50,991 nucleotides of DNA, from the NCBI GenBank assembly GCA_964534355.1, contig CAZHNZ010000009.1:1-50991 (forward strand), in the 5' to 3' direction. Shown here in pieces: positions 23,433 to 33,034 of the stretch. How positions within the stretch are numbered: position 1 is the first letter of the stretch; each line of letters begins with the position of its first letter. The translations under genes and the position numbers were made by a program. Source of the stretch: CAXXIC01 sp964534355. Lineage in GTDB: Bacteria; Bacteroidota; Bacteroidia; Bacteroidales; UBA7332. The notes below the pieces were generated by a model. The model made no database searches, was not told the DNA's origin, and was given only the letters and a program-made list of their open reading frames with translations.

Positions 23433-25169
23433 ATGAAATCAACTACTGCGCCCGGCATTATCAGGTTTTCTTTGCTGACAATTGCCCTCTTTTGCTTTTC
23501 TATCGTCTCTTTTGCTGATGTAAACAACCAATCTGCCACCGCCAAAACGTACAAAATAATGGCACTTGGCGACAACATTACCGAAGGTAGTACCACATTT
23601 AGTTCGTACATATTTCCACTTTGGGAGAAATTATTCAAAGCCGGTTATGTAGTAGAGTTTGTGGGGCCAAACGCCACTGCTACGCGTATAGGCAATCTGC
23701 AAAACGCAGGTGTGGGCACGCAAACTGCCGAATATATCGATGCCAACATCAACACCACATATACCAAATATCCGGCAGATATTGTATTACTGCACGCGGG
23801 ACACAACCACTCGGTGGAAGAAAGTCCGGTACCCTCTATCGTAGCAGCACACAAATCGATTATTGCTAAAATCAGGACCATCAATCCGAATGTAAAAATA
23901 ATTGTAGCACAGGTCATTACCAGTGGCAAACTGCCCAAATATTCCTACATTCCGGAACTCAACAAACAACTGGCTACCATGGTCACAGAGCTGAGCGCAG
24001 CAGGTCAGGCGGTATCGCTGGTCAATCAGGCAGAAGGCTTCGACTATACCACCGATTGCATTTCAGACCAGGTGCACCCCAACACTACCGGCGCAGCCAA
24101 AATGGCTACAAAATGGCTTCCCGCCATGCAAAAGGTAATGGAAACACCCGAAGAGACCTACAGCCCGGAAGTAGTGGTGTATAAACGCCCAACGGGTGCA
24201 CCGCTCGAACTGCATATATTCAAACCAACTACAGTTGCGGCCGGGGAAAAACGACCAGCTATCCTGTTCTTCTTTGGTGGTGGATGGTCGTCGGGATCCC
24301 CACTGCAATTTTATCGCGAGGCTTATTACTATGCCTCTAAAGGCATGGTGGCTATTTGCGCCGACTATCGGATTGCGAACACGCACGGCACTACGCCGTT
24401 TGAGAGCATAAAGGATGCCAAATCGGCATTGCGCTGGATGCGTGTGAACGCCGCTAAATACAACATCGACCCCAACCGCATTGCCGCGTCGGGCGGCTCG
24501 GCAGGCGGACATCTGGCGGCTGCCTGTGGCACACTGAAATTGTGGGACGAACCCTCCGAAGATCTGAAAATCAGCTCAAAACCCAATTTGTTGATCCTCA
24601 ACTATCCGGTAGTGGACAATGGCCCGACGGGTTACGGACCCGCCTCTTTCCGCGCCGAATACCTTACCGTGTCGCCGCTGCACAACATCGATGCCACTAC
24701 CCCACCCAGCCTGATGATTCTGGGAACCAAAGACAATCTGATACCGGTGGCTACCGGACAACTCTTTCAGCAAAAAATGAGGGACCTGAATCTCGAATCG
24801 GAACTTATTTTGTATGAGAATGGGATACACCCCATCTTCTCATACCAAAAGGGGAAATCGGCCGACTACTACAAAATGCTGGCACAATCGGAGGCTTTTC
24901 TGGTGAAACACGGATATATTTCGCAGGCGGGAACCTCTGTTTGTCAATCAACAAAAGAGTCGGAATATTCGGTATTTCCTAATCCGACAGCCGATGTATT
25001 ATCTGTTACGGGACTGACTAACGACGAAAAAATAGCGTTGTATAACATCAAAGGCGAACAAATGCCGGTCAGACTATCTCAAAATCAGATTAGTCTGTCC
25101 GACATGCCGGAAGGTTTGTATATGCTTTTCATCAATCAGCAGCCATTTCGGGTGCTGGTTAGTCGCTGA
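23433..25169 (+). CDS. SGNH-like domain fused to alpha/beta-hydrolase esterase, T9SS
   Basis: 578-aa secreted fusion. Signal sequence (1-30); SGNH-fold domain (about 40-230); alpha/beta-hydrolase of the BD-FAE/acetyl-esterase type (about 245-500) with FFGGGW oxyanion loop, nucleophile Ser in ASGGSAGGH (near 356), Asp in LGTKDNLIP and His in NGIHPIF; then a T9SS sorting domain (SVFPNPTADVL, from about 510). It probably deacylates plant-type glycans at the cell surface. In the SGNH domain the nucleophile position reads ALGDNITEG, with Asn 48 in place of the usual Ser, while the distal SDQVHPNTTG Asp/His motif is kept, so that half may be non-catalytic. Start ATG 23433 follows from the promoter at 23356-23387. 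It ends 10 bases from the convergent DUF5692 gene. Confidence 0.88.
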   Translation: MKSTTAPGIIRFSLLTIALFCFSIVSFADVNNQSATAKTYKIMALGDNITEGSTTFSSYIFPLWEKLFKAGYVVEFVGPNATATRIGNLQNAGVGTQTAEYIDANINTTYTKYPADIVLLHAGHNHSVEESPVPSIVAAHKSIIAKIRTINPNVKIIVAQVITSGKLPKYSYIPELNKQLATMVTELSAAGQAVSLVNQAEGFDYTTDCISDQVHPNTTGAAKMATKWLPAMQKVMETPEETYSPEVVVYKRPTGAPLELHIFKPTTVAAGEKRPAILFFFGGGWSSGSPLQFYREAYYYASKGMVAICADYRIANTHGTTPFESIKDAKSALRWMRVNAAKYNIDPNRIAASGGSAGGHLAAACGTLKLWDEPSEDLKISSKPNLLILNYPVVDNGPTGYGPASFRAEYLTVSPLHNIDATTPPSLMILGTKDNLIPVATGQLFQQKMRDLNLESELILYENGIHPIFSYQKGKSADYYKMLAQSEAFLVKHGYISQAGTSVCQSTKESEYSVFPNPTADVLSVTGLTNDEKIALYNIKGEQMPVRLSQNQISLSDMPEGLYMLFINQQPFRVLVSR

Positions 25170-25179
25170 AAAATCCTTC

Positions 25180-26001
25180 CTACACATGCACTTCCTGTCC
25201 AAAGCCAAAGGCGCGCTTGCGCATCATCTTTGAGAAATGCACCCAGGCAAAACCAGCATTCAGCAACAGACTAAGGGCACCTACCAGAGTGAGCACAACA
25301 GAGTTGTCGCTCAGCAGAATCTGATTGTCGGGATTGTCTATCACCGTGGGGAAGGTAAATACATACATCATCCATACAGCCAGCGTAAAGGCACGCGCCT
25401 GTATCCAGGTTCCTTTCTTGATCCACAAACTGGGGATAGTGCACGACAGCAAAACCGCAATACCAAACACCGCATGTTGTGGCACACAGAAGTAGATGTA
25501 AGCAAAGTTCCATACGTCGTAGGCAATTATCCAGAAGGTAGTCATATCGGGCCATAGCATATCCTGCTTTTTACTCTTTTCAATAAATATTCCCGACCAG
25601 CCACTAATGGTGATGATGGAGAGAATACCCGCCGTTGCATTCATAAAGTGCCACACACCACCGTTGGCAAATCCAAGTTCGAAATCGCGCATCACAGCTT
25701 CGCTGATGTTGATAGCCAGTATGAGCGCGGGAAATGCCTTCATGTAACGGTTTTCGCCCAAAGCGGTATAACGCATCAGCGTGAAACCAATGACAGCCGC
25801 TATCACCGAATAGAGTTTGGCCCAGTGAAACCAGGTATTGATGCTCGAGCCCGGCGTGGTGCCATTCTCAATCCACACCGTAAAGGTAAGAATAACAGGT
25901 AGTACAAAGAAAAAGAGAAGGGTAGCCGTTTTGTTAGCTCTGAAAATTTCGTTGGCTATCAACAACACAGTCAATAGCAGAATTACATGAATGAGTGCCA
26001 T
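25180..26001 (-). CDS. DUF5692 family integral membrane protein
   Basis: 273-aa polytopic inner-membrane protein with about eight hydrophobic helices; recognised as DUF5692-like from GGVWHFMNATAGILSI and MTTFWIIAYDVWNFAYIY. Function unknown. The open frame reaches a GTG at 26052, but ATG 26001 is chosen because it starts the first membrane helix and has a rare good Shine-Dalgarno site (AAAAGGAG, 26011-26018 on the minus strand) upstream. It is the third gene of a minus-strand group, 79 bases after the Crp/Fnr gene, so it may be a target of that regulator. Confidence 0.8.
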   Translation of the reverse strand: MALIHVILLLTVLLIANEIFRANKTATLLFFFVLPVILTFTVWIENGTTPGSSINTWFHWAKLYSVIAAVIGFTLMRYTALGENRYMKAFPALILAINISEAVMRDFELGFANGGVWHFMNATAGILSIITISGWSGIFIEKSKKQDMLWPDMTTFWIIAYDVWNFAYIYFCVPQHAVFGIAVLLSCTIPSLWIKKGTWIQARAFTLAVWMMYVFTFPTVIDNPDNQILLSDNSVVLTLVGALSLLLNAGFAWVHFSKMMRKRAFGFGQEVHV

Positions 26002-26080
26002 AATATTAGTCTCCTTTTGATTAAATGAATAATGATACGACAAAAGTAGCACTACGGCACGTGAGAAAGATTGAACTAAT

Positions 26081-26671
26081 TCAACTTTGCAAAATGCGCT
26101 TCTTTATTTTGCAAAACCATTCGTTGCTAACGCCCATAAAACGGGCAATATACTTATCGGGTAGGCGTTGCAGGTAGGTGGGATACTCGCGGTAGAGGTA
26201 TTTCAGAAAATCTTCGGCCGACAAAGAGAGGCGCATGGCGTTGAACACATACATATTGAGCAACGCATTGGAAACAATCTGATGGTAAAACGCGGCAAAC
26301 GGGTAGTATTTGCTTGCCAGCTCTTCGAGGTCGTGTTTCGAAAATCGCAGCACTTCGCTGTTTTCGAGTGCCCTGATCTCAAAAGAAGAGGGTTGCCCGC
26401 TGTAGTAGCTTTTGGCCGATGAGAGAAACCGGTTGGTCTGGTCGATGGAAAACCCCACAACACTCTCCTCTCCTTCTTCTCCTATAAATGTATGTACAAA
26501 ACTGCCTTTGTTCACAAAATAGCCATGGTGACAGATATCTCCGGCCAACAGCAAATGATCTCCTTTTTTGTATTCCAGCAATTCTGCCTGTTCTGTCAGC
26601 TCACACCAAAGATCGGGTGATAGCACTATCTGTTTCTCCAGATCGGACTTCAACAAATCGAAATGGCTCAT
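26081..26671 (-). CDS. Crp/Fnr family transcriptional regulator
   Basis: 196-aa regulator. Residues of about 20-120 form a cyclic-nucleotide-binding-type beta-roll (KKGDHLLLAGD, NKGSFVHTFIG, ALENSEVLRFSKHDLEEL). A dimerisation helix follows, then a compact C-terminal segment (LPDKYIARFMGVSNEWFCKIKKRI) acting as the helix-turn-helix, the usual form in Bacteroidota Crp/Fnr proteins. No cysteine cluster for an iron-sulfur centre is apparent; the ligand is unknown. Its ATG overlaps the stop of the upstream methyltransferase gene (ATGA, 26668-26671), so the two are translationally coupled. Confidence 0.87.
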   Translation of the reverse strand: MSHFDLLKSDLEKQIVLSPDLWCELTEQAELLEYKKGDHLLLAGDICHHGYFVNKGSFVHTFIGEEGEESVVGFSIDQTNRFLSSAKSYYSGQPSSFEIRALENSEVLRFSKHDLEELASKYYPFAAFYHQIVSNALLNMYVFNAMRLSLSAEDFLKYLYREYPTYLQRLPDKYIARFMGVSNEWFCKIKKRILQS

Positions 26672-27606
26672 ATCTTCTTTCTGAAAACCAGCTTATAATA
26701 ACCTAGCGCATTCTCCCGTATAGTGATAGGCATCAAAAGACCTGCCACAGAGTTTTTGACCAAATGCTTCGATAAAAGACGAAAAATTAGTTTGGCCCGC
26801 CACTTTCTTTTGAAAAAGCGCATGGCTAGTTGTTCAAACCGCATCAGGTTTGGTATAATAGAATTGGATATATCCTTTTTTACTTCAGTTCTGAAACCTG
26901 CACATTCTGATACTTTAAGCAACTTATCTATTTCCAAAAAAAACTCCACTGCCATGGTTATCTCTACCAATCTGGCAGCCTTGATCAATCGGGGATCCAA
27001 TTGATGAAAACCCGGCTGACGGTATCCATCGAACAATAAAAACTGACCACCGGGCTTTAAAACACGGTACGCTTCGCGAAAAACACGCTCTATATCAGAG
27101 GCATGACACACCGTTTCTACAGCAAAAACTACATCAAATGAATTGTCCGGATAAGGAAGCTCATGAAAATCGCCCAACCGAAATGAAACATGGGGCAATT
27201 GCTTACTCTTCCGTTTTGCCTCATTCAGAAATTCAGGTGTCAAATCTATTGCATCAAAAGATATATCAGCATTTTCCCGGGCCAGGCAGATGGTATTAAA
27301 CCCCTTTCCACAGCCCAACTCCAGCACACGGGTATCGGCGCCCTTGCCCGCAATCAACCGACCTACCGCTTTGGCCTGTTCATAGTATCCTGAGGCATCA
27401 AACCGGCCATCGGCATTCAATGCCATGTGCACACATCCTTCTTTTGAGTGAAAAAACCAATAGGCATAATTACTCTCCGCATAATAATCGCGTATAAACG
27501 AGCGGTTTATTTGCTGTTGCAATATCTCTTTGGTCGGAAATATCTCTTCTATCAGGGCTAAATACCGATCCAACAATTCACTCGACTCAAACTGACTCAT
27601 ATTCAA
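26668..27606 (-). CDS. class I SAM-dependent methyltransferase
   Basis: 312-aa soluble methyltransferase. The Rossmann core is clear: motif I VLELGCGKGFNT (near residue 94), an acidic loop DAIDLTPEF, motif post-II GDFHELPYPDNSFDVV, and VLKPGGQFLLFDG. This pattern is shared by ubiquinone/sterol/small-molecule methyltransferases, so the substrate cannot be deduced. The N-terminal 80 residues and the C-terminal 100 residues (with many Lys/Arg) are family specific. First gene of the methyltransferase-Crp/Fnr-DUF5692 group, with a TAGCTTTG box at 27649-27656. An alternative ATG lies at 27600. Confidence 0.88.
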   Translation of the reverse strand: MNMSQFESSELLDRYLALIEEIFPTKEILQQQINRSFIRDYYAESNYAYWFFHSKEGCVHMALNADGRFDASGYYEQAKAVGRLIAGKGADTRVLELGCGKGFNTICLARENADISFDAIDLTPEFLNEAKRKSKQLPHVSFRLGDFHELPYPDNSFDVVFAVETVCHASDIERVFREAYRVLKPGGQFLLFDGYRQPGFHQLDPRLIKAARLVEITMAVEFFLEIDKLLKVSECAGFRTEVKKDISNSIIPNLMRFEQLAMRFFKRKWRAKLIFRLLSKHLVKNSVAGLLMPITIRENALGYYKLVFRKKI

Positions 27607-27648
27607 ATTTTATATCCAGACTAAATTACAATTTTATGTTAGGGGATA

Positions 27649-27656
27649 CAAAGCTA
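27649..27656 (-). promoter_or_regulatory. -7 box for the methyltransferase operon
   Basis: TAGCTTTG on the minus strand, exact TAnnTTTG match, 43 bases before ATG 27606. It is divergent from the lipoprotein promoter in the same 272-base gap. Confidence 0.45.
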
Positions 27657-27791
27657 CTAAATTTTCTTTCTCATAACGTTTTCTAAACCTGCTTTATCTT
27701 TTTTTATTTAACAAAAATAGAATGGAAAGCAACCATGCCTCTATCTCAATAGAAATATAATATGTTCAAATCTTTTTAAAACATTTCATAC

Positions 27792-27824
27792 TTTATAATT
27801 ATTTTGACAAAAAGAGTATCTTTG
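27792..27824 (+). promoter_or_regulatory. promoter for the lipoprotein/outer-membrane pair
   Basis: TTTA at 27792-27795, a 21-base spacer, then TATCTTTG at 27817-27824; close to the TTTG-N19-21-TAnnTTTG consensus. The predicted leader is about 50 bases. Confidence 0.5.
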
Positions 27825-27878
27825 TGCACTAATTAGCAAATACACACAAAGAAATACCATTTTTATAACACTTTAAAT

Positions 27879-29723
27879 ATGAAATTATATCCAATAAATT
27901 CACGTTCTACAGGGTTTTGCATCAGGCAAACAAACCTGATATATGCAGTTTTGCTGGTATTGTGCATACTCTGTATCTCCTGCGATAAAGAAGAACCGAC
28001 CCAAAGCACGCTTTCCGGCGTGATACTGGATAGTAACAAAAAAAGTATGGAAAATGTGAAAGTTGTATTACATACGCCCGTAGGAAAAGACTCTATCACC
28101 ACTACGGAAAATGGCGCTTATACCTTCCCCAATCTGGGACATCACACCTATTCAGTTACTGTGTCGAAAACCGGATATAAACAAGATGAATATTTATTTA
28201 TGATGGATGGTAAAACCAATCAGTCCAAAAATATTACAATGTTATCTTACGACGAGACTGCAAAATTCAAAGTTGACCCCAAAACGTTCACCTTTGATTA
28301 CAAGTACAATCAGGCCTTCACCAACATTACCAGCAACATGGCTTGGTCGTGCGCCGATACAGTAAGCTGGATAGACATGCTCGTTCTGGAAGGAACAGGA
28401 AATAAAAGCGTCAACTTTAACGTCCGGGAAAACACCACCTCCTCGCAAAGAAAAGCAGTTATTGTTTTTAAATCGGGTTACAACAAAACAGATTCTCTTA
28501 TAGTTATACAAAAAGCCTCACCCGGGCCATACCCCACACTGATTGCAACGAATTTTAACACAGACAGCCTCAATGTCAACAAAAAGATGTACCTTCTGTT
28601 TGATCAGAAAGTGGCATTTAAATCCATCAGCATTAGCGGTTATACCTTGCCGGCCAGCGATCTGATTACCGAATCTTTTGCAGACGGCAAAGGAATCCGG
28701 TTCTCCAACCTGACAATACCCCTGTGTGGAAATTTGATGGTGGATTACTCCGTTACCGACGTGAAGGCACCCGAACGGAAAGTGACCGGAACGTTCTCTC
28801 TGAAAACTTATACCTATTCTTTGTCCACTTCAGGGATAGAAGATTTAACATTCAACAACAAAAGAAATATATTGTGGTGGAAAAGCAGCAATAGCTCTAC
28901 CAACAAAGCATACTTCAAGAGGCTCGACTTAAATGCTTCTGTTCCGGTGGTAAAATCAACCGAATGTAACAACTACTATGTACAGCTCGCATACAATCCG
29001 GCCAAAGACATGATATATACGTCTTACAATTCGTCAAACGCTCTGTACAGATACGATCTTTCCACAGGCGAAATGATCGACTCTGTAAAAAGATCATTCA
29101 CCATGCCGGTAAACTCATTCGCATTTACAAAATCGGGCATTGGCGTTTTTATGACAGATTATGGCTTCTTTGCCATCGAGACCATGAACAACAACGCGAC
29201 TAAACAGCTAACCAGGGCTTCAATATTCAGGCCGCCCTATCAATCGGGACCTGGTTTGGTTGTAGATAGAATATTCTCCGGACAAACAGACGAAGTGTGT
29301 ATTGTGACCAGCACAAGTTCCACCTGGTTCGGCTTTATAAACGCAACCGGCGGCAATTGCTATTTAAACAAACCGTCTGACGATCCCAATACATTTTCGC
29401 CCACTGCAGACGGAAGATATATTATGACAATGCAAAGCGGAAAAAGCATAATTAATCCGCAAACTAACGCCAGTGAAACTTTGACCAATGTGACAGGTCT
29501 CTTTGCAACACCCACACATTTCGACAACAATTCAAACACTATTCTGACGGCTTCCGGTGCTACACTGAAACTCACCAACAAATCGACAAATCAAGCGATA
29601 GACATAAGGACATACGCTGACGGTGATATAGATAACATCATCTATCCTGTAAACACAGATTATTTTATCATTGAGAAAAACTCTCTGTACTGGATTGTAA
29701 AGAAATCAATACTCAAACCCTGA
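27879..29723 (+). CDS. surface lipoprotein with CarboxypepD_reg-like and BACON-like domains
   Basis: 614-aa lipoprotein. The lipobox LCISC puts the acylated Cys at residue 35; it is followed by DKEEP, an acidic/lysine context like the Bacteroidota lipoprotein export signal, so the protein probably faces outward. Residues of about 44-125 form a carboxypeptidase-regulatory-like beta-sandwich (LSGVILDSNKKSMENVKV, TTTENGAYTFPNLG). About 128-212 resemble a BACON domain (KVDPKTFTF, WSCADTVSWIDM, AVIVFKSG). The rest is beta-rich with propeller-like repeats (AYNPAKDMIYTSY, FSPTADGRYIMTM). No catalytic residues are recognised; binding of glycan or mucin is a family-level guess. It is 5 bases upstream of the outer-membrane protein gene. 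Confidence 0.78.
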   Translation: MKLYPINSRSTGFCIRQTNLIYAVLLVLCILCISCDKEEPTQSTLSGVILDSNKKSMENVKVVLHTPVGKDSITTTENGAYTFPNLGHHTYSVTVSKTGYKQDEYLFMMDGKTNQSKNITMLSYDETAKFKVDPKTFTFDYKYNQAFTNITSNMAWSCADTVSWIDMLVLEGTGNKSVNFNVRENTTSSQRKAVIVFKSGYNKTDSLIVIQKASPGPYPTLIATNFNTDSLNVNKKMYLLFDQKVAFKSISISGYTLPASDLITESFADGKGIRFSNLTIPLCGNLMVDYSVTDVKAPERKVTGTFSLKTYTYSLSTSGIEDLTFNNKRNILWWKSSNSSTNKAYFKRLDLNASVPVVKSTECNNYYVQLAYNPAKDMIYTSYNSSNALYRYDLSTGEMIDSVKRSFTMPVNSFAFTKSGIGVFMTDYGFFAIETMNNNATKQLTRASIFRPPYQSGPGLVVDRIFSGQTDEVCIVTSTSSTWFGFINATGGNCYLNKPSDDPNTFSPTADGRYIMTMQSGKSIINPQTNASETLTNVTGLFATPTHFDNNSNTILTASGATLKLTNKSTNQAIDIRTYADGDIDNIIYPVNTDYFIIEKNSLYWIVKKSILKP

Positions 29724-29728
29724 TCAAA

Positions 29729-30919
29729 ATGAAAAAATTTACCAGCTTCATACTATTATTCATCCTGTTATCAGGTTCGGCCAAAGCGTTGATCTATCAG
29801 AATGGATACATTATTACACTGAAAAGAGATACCGTATTCGGACAGATTGCCTACCAGTCTGAAAAACTAAATGCAAAAGAGTGCATCTTTAAACCGAACA
29901 AAAACGCGGATAGAAAAATCTATCAACCGTCTGAAATCTATGGATACAGATATGCCGATATCGGCCGGTATTATGTTTCAAGAGAGATTGTTATCAATGA
30001 AACAAAGAGAACTGTTTTCCTTGAATATCTGCTTTATGGGGAGGTGGATCTGTTTTACTATGCCGGAGAAAAGAATTACTATCTCTTCGAAAACAAAGAA
30101 GGAGACTCTAAACTTATTTGTCAGGATAATAAAATTAATGTAACCATTGGAACCAGACAGTTCGAAAAGACAGACTATACGTACGTCAGAACAATCATGG
30201 GGATATTCAAAAATTGCCCACAATTGTCAAGCGAAGTACAAAAATCAGCTCTGGAACACCATTCGCTTATTAAATTAACAAAGAAATACCATGACCTGAC
30301 CTGTAAGGATGGAGGATCCTGCTTAATTTTTCAACAAAAGCTACCACCCATCAAATTCAATCTAAGGAACTACTTCTACTACGGGCAAATGTCTCCAAGC
30401 CTGGTGTTGCCTCTACCCTTCTTTGAGTTGATAAATTCCAGTGTATTCATACCCTCATTGGAAGGAGAGTTTATATTTCCACGAATCACACCCCAACTCT
30501 CTCTCGTCGGTTCAATAAATTACAGCCAGTCAGAGAACTATCAATACATTGATCTGATAACCAGCGAATCTGTCACGTTGAGAAGTATTCATTATGCAAC
30601 AAAACAGGTAATGCTTAATTTTGGTTTGAAATATACTCTCAGTTTCTCAAAGTTCAAACCAAAATTCAAGGCCGGTATCAGCCTGAACAATCAGTTTGAG
30701 AAAACTTTAAAATACGAGACAGAAGGAAGGGTGATCGGAAGCTACAACTACAAGTTACTGGATTGGACAGACATGTTAGAAACCGACCAAATCGGTTGGT
30801 TTGCTGAAGCTGGCGCTGAGTACCAGTTAAACCACAGAAACGACATCGGACTCTCGATCAGAATGCAGAACTACCAACAAAACAAATATATTATGGCCGG
30901 CTTAAGCTTCAAGTGGTAA
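29729..30919 (+). CDS. outer-membrane beta-barrel protein, unknown function
   Basis: 396-aa exported protein: signal peptide to about residue 20 (ending SAKA), a beta-rich periplasmic part (about 21-200) with the strand IITLKRDTVFGQI typical of uncharacterised Bacteroidota proteins, then alternating hydrophobic strands (about 215-396) that look like an 8- to 10-strand barrel and end in the aromatic residue W (GLSFKW), the usual insertion signal for outer-membrane proteins. Start is only 5 bases after the lipoprotein stop, so the two genes are surely one transcription unit and likely one complex. Function unrecognised. Confidence 0.75.
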   Translation: MKKFTSFILLFILLSGSAKALIYQNGYIITLKRDTVFGQIAYQSEKLNAKECIFKPNKNADRKIYQPSEIYGYRYADIGRYYVSREIVINETKRTVFLEYLLYGEVDLFYYAGEKNYYLFENKEGDSKLICQDNKINVTIGTRQFEKTDYTYVRTIMGIFKNCPQLSSEVQKSALEHHSLIKLTKKYHDLTCKDGGSCLIFQQKLPPIKFNLRNYFYYGQMSPSLVLPLPFFELINSSVFIPSLEGEFIFPRITPQLSLVGSINYSQSENYQYIDLITSESVTLRSIHYATKQVMLNFGLKYTLSFSKFKPKFKAGISLNNQFEKTLKYETEGRVIGSYNYKLLDWTDMLETDQIGWFAEAGAEYQLNHRNDIGLSIRMQNYQQNKYIMAGLSFKW

Positions 30920-30934
30920 ATTACTGTTGCATTT

Positions 30935-30970
30935 CAATGTGATATAAATAATTATTCTCATACCACATTG
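30935..30970 (+). other. inverted repeat after the outer-membrane protein gene
   Basis: CAATGTGATA (30935-30944) pairs with TACCACATTG (30961-30970) with one mismatch across a 16-base loop. There is no T-run, so it is a weak terminator candidate or a binding dyad. The rest of this 226-base gap shows only the parE promoter box. Confidence 0.35.
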
Positions 30971-31113
30971 ATTAATAACACCACGAAACATTAATTTCTG
31001 CATAAACGGTTATTTCTGCGCCTTAGTTTTCGTCCAGGACAAACAAGAAACAGTCTCAGAAACACATTGATTTATATTTCAAAATCTACATTCAATCTTC
31101 TGTATTTTTTTAT

Positions 31114-31121
31114 TATCTTTG
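31114..31121 (+). promoter_or_regulatory. -7 box for the parE-coaD-protease operon
   Basis: TATCTTTG, exact TAnnTTTG match, ending 25 bases before ATG 31146; TTCA at 31091-31094 is a poor -33 candidate at a 19-base spacer. Confidence 0.5.
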
Positions 31122-31145
31122 CAGGCTTAACGAAGAGAATAAATT

Positions 31146-33002
31146 ATGGACGAAATTCTGAATAAACCACAGACGGAATACGTTGACGATGACATAAAAA
31201 CGCTGGATTGGCAAGAGCATATTCGCCGCCGTCCGGGGATGTATATCGGTAAACTGGGGGATGGCACATACTCTGACGACGGTATTTATGTGCTGCTCAA
31301 AGAGGTGCTCGACAACTCGGTGGATGAGTTTATGATGGGAAACGGAAAGACAATTGAAGTCTCTATTGCCGACGGCATTGTGAAGGTACGCGACTACGGA
31401 CGGGGTGTTCCGCTGGGAAAGGTGCTGGATGTTTCGTCGAAAATGAATACAGGTGCCAAATACGACTCAAAGGCGTTCAAGAAATCCGTTGGGCTCAACG
31501 GGGTGGGTATCAAGGCGGTAAATGCACTGTCTACCCGATTCCTGATCTGCAGTCACCGCGAGGGCGAAAAAAAAGGAGTTCTCTATAGCGGAGGTCGCCT
31601 TACGGAGGAGTACAAACTGGAATCGACCACGGAGGGAAACGGTACCTACATCGAGTTTGAACCGGACAGCACCATTTTCAAAGAATTTAAATACAAGGAT
31701 GAGTTCGTAGAGGGATTGTTGAAAAACTACACATTCCTCAACTCGGGCCTGACTATCATGTACAACGGCAAACGTTTCTACTCGCGCAACGGGTTGGTAG
31801 ATTTGCTGAACGAAAACATGACCTCAGAGCCGCTTTATCCCATTATACACCTCAAAGGTGAAGATATTGAGGTCGTTATCACTCACGCCAATCAGAATGG
31901 CGAGGAGTATTACTCGTTTGTAAACGGCCAGCACACCACACAGGGTGGCACGCACCTGTCGGCATTCAAAGAGGCGATATCCCGCACAATCAAGGAGTAT
32001 TACAACAAGCCGTTTGAATATGGCGATATCCGGAATGGAATTATTGCAGCCGTGAGCATCAAGGTAGAAGAGCCGGTGTTTGAGTCGCAAACCAAAACAA
32101 AACTGGGGTCTAAAGACATTAGTCCCGACGGCATGTCTGTGAGCAAATTTATTGGCGACTTCCTCAAAAAAGAGCTGGATAACTTTTTGCACAAACACAG
32201 CGAAACATCGGATGTGTTGCTGCGCAAAATAATGGACTCGGAGAAAGAGCGGAAAGCCATGGCGGGCATCACCAAAATAGCGCGCGAACGGGCGAAAAAA
32301 GCCAACCTGCACAACAAGAAACTGCGCGATTGCCGCCTGCACTACACCGACACCAAAGGAGATAAGATTGAGAATACCTGTATATTTATTACCGAGGGAG
32401 ATTCGGCGAGTGGGTCTATCACCAAAAGCCGCAATGTGGAGACTCAGGCAGTTTTCAGTCTGAAGGGGAAACCGCTCAACACCTACGGACTGACCAAAAA
32501 GGTGGTGTACGAAAACGAAGAATTCAACCTGCTGCAATCGGCACTGAATATAGAGGATGGCGTGGACGGACTGCGCTACAACAAGGTGATCATTGCCACC
32601 GATGCCGACGTGGATGGCATGCACATACGATTGCTGCTGATTACTTTCTTTTTGCAGTTTTTCCCCGATGTAATCAAAAAAGGGCATGTGTATATTCTGC
32701 AAACACCGCTCTTCAGGGTGAGAAACAAAAAGGATACTTTCTATTGTTATTCCGACGAAGAGAGACAGGAGGCTATTCGCAAAGTGGGGGCAAATCCCGA
32801 AATCACACGATTCAAAGGTTTGGGTGAGATTTCGCCCGACGAATTCAAACACTTTATCGGCCCCGACATGCGTCTGGATCAGGTGACTCTCAAAAAAGAG
32901 GATTTAGTGAAGGAGCTGCTCGAGTTCTACATGGGTAAAAATACCATGGAACGGCAAAACTTCATTATCGACAATCTGGTGGTGGAAGAGGATGTTGCCT
33001 GA
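31146..33002 (+). CDS. parE: DNA topoisomerase IV subunit B (type IIA topoisomerase ATPase subunit)
   Basis: 618-aa ATPase/TOPRIM subunit that works with the A subunit to pass one DNA duplex through another, mainly decatenating chromosomes. Seen: GHKL motifs EVLDNSVDEF (catalytic Glu/Asn), DYGRGVPLG and GLNGVGIKAVNALS; transducer domain with the SxTK-like QTKTKLGSKD; TOPRIM with ITEGDSASGS and DADVDGMHIR; and the C-terminal RFKGLGE motif. Size and lack of the long GyrB insertion favour ParE over GyrB. The partner parC is not in the window. Followed by coaD after 29 bases. Confidence 0.92.
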   Translation: MDEILNKPQTEYVDDDIKTLDWQEHIRRRPGMYIGKLGDGTYSDDGIYVLLKEVLDNSVDEFMMGNGKTIEVSIADGIVKVRDYGRGVPLGKVLDVSSKMNTGAKYDSKAFKKSVGLNGVGIKAVNALSTRFLICSHREGEKKGVLYSGGRLTEEYKLESTTEGNGTYIEFEPDSTIFKEFKYKDEFVEGLLKNYTFLNSGLTIMYNGKRFYSRNGLVDLLNENMTSEPLYPIIHLKGEDIEVVITHANQNGEEYYSFVNGQHTTQGGTHLSAFKEAISRTIKEYYNKPFEYGDIRNGIIAAVSIKVEEPVFESQTKTKLGSKDISPDGMSVSKFIGDFLKKELDNFLHKHSETSDVLLRKIMDSEKERKAMAGITKIARERAKKANLHNKKLRDCRLHYTDTKGDKIENTCIFITEGDSASGSITKSRNVETQAVFSLKGKPLNTYGLTKKVVYENEEFNLLQSALNIEDGVDGLRYNKVIIATDADVDGMHIRLLLITFFLQFFPDVIKKGHVYILQTPLFRVRNKKDTFYCYSDEERQEAIRKVGANPEITRFKGLGEISPDEFKHFIGPDMRLDQVTLKKEDLVKELLEFYMGKNTMERQNFIIDNLVVEEDVA

Positions 33003-33034
33003 GCCCTGCCAAAAATGAAAACAAACAGATCATG

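Noticed and set aside
31824..32852. 342-codon minus-strand open frame inside parE
   Set aside because: Mirror of the highly conserved parE frame, with Cys/His/Phe-rich product typical of antisense translation.
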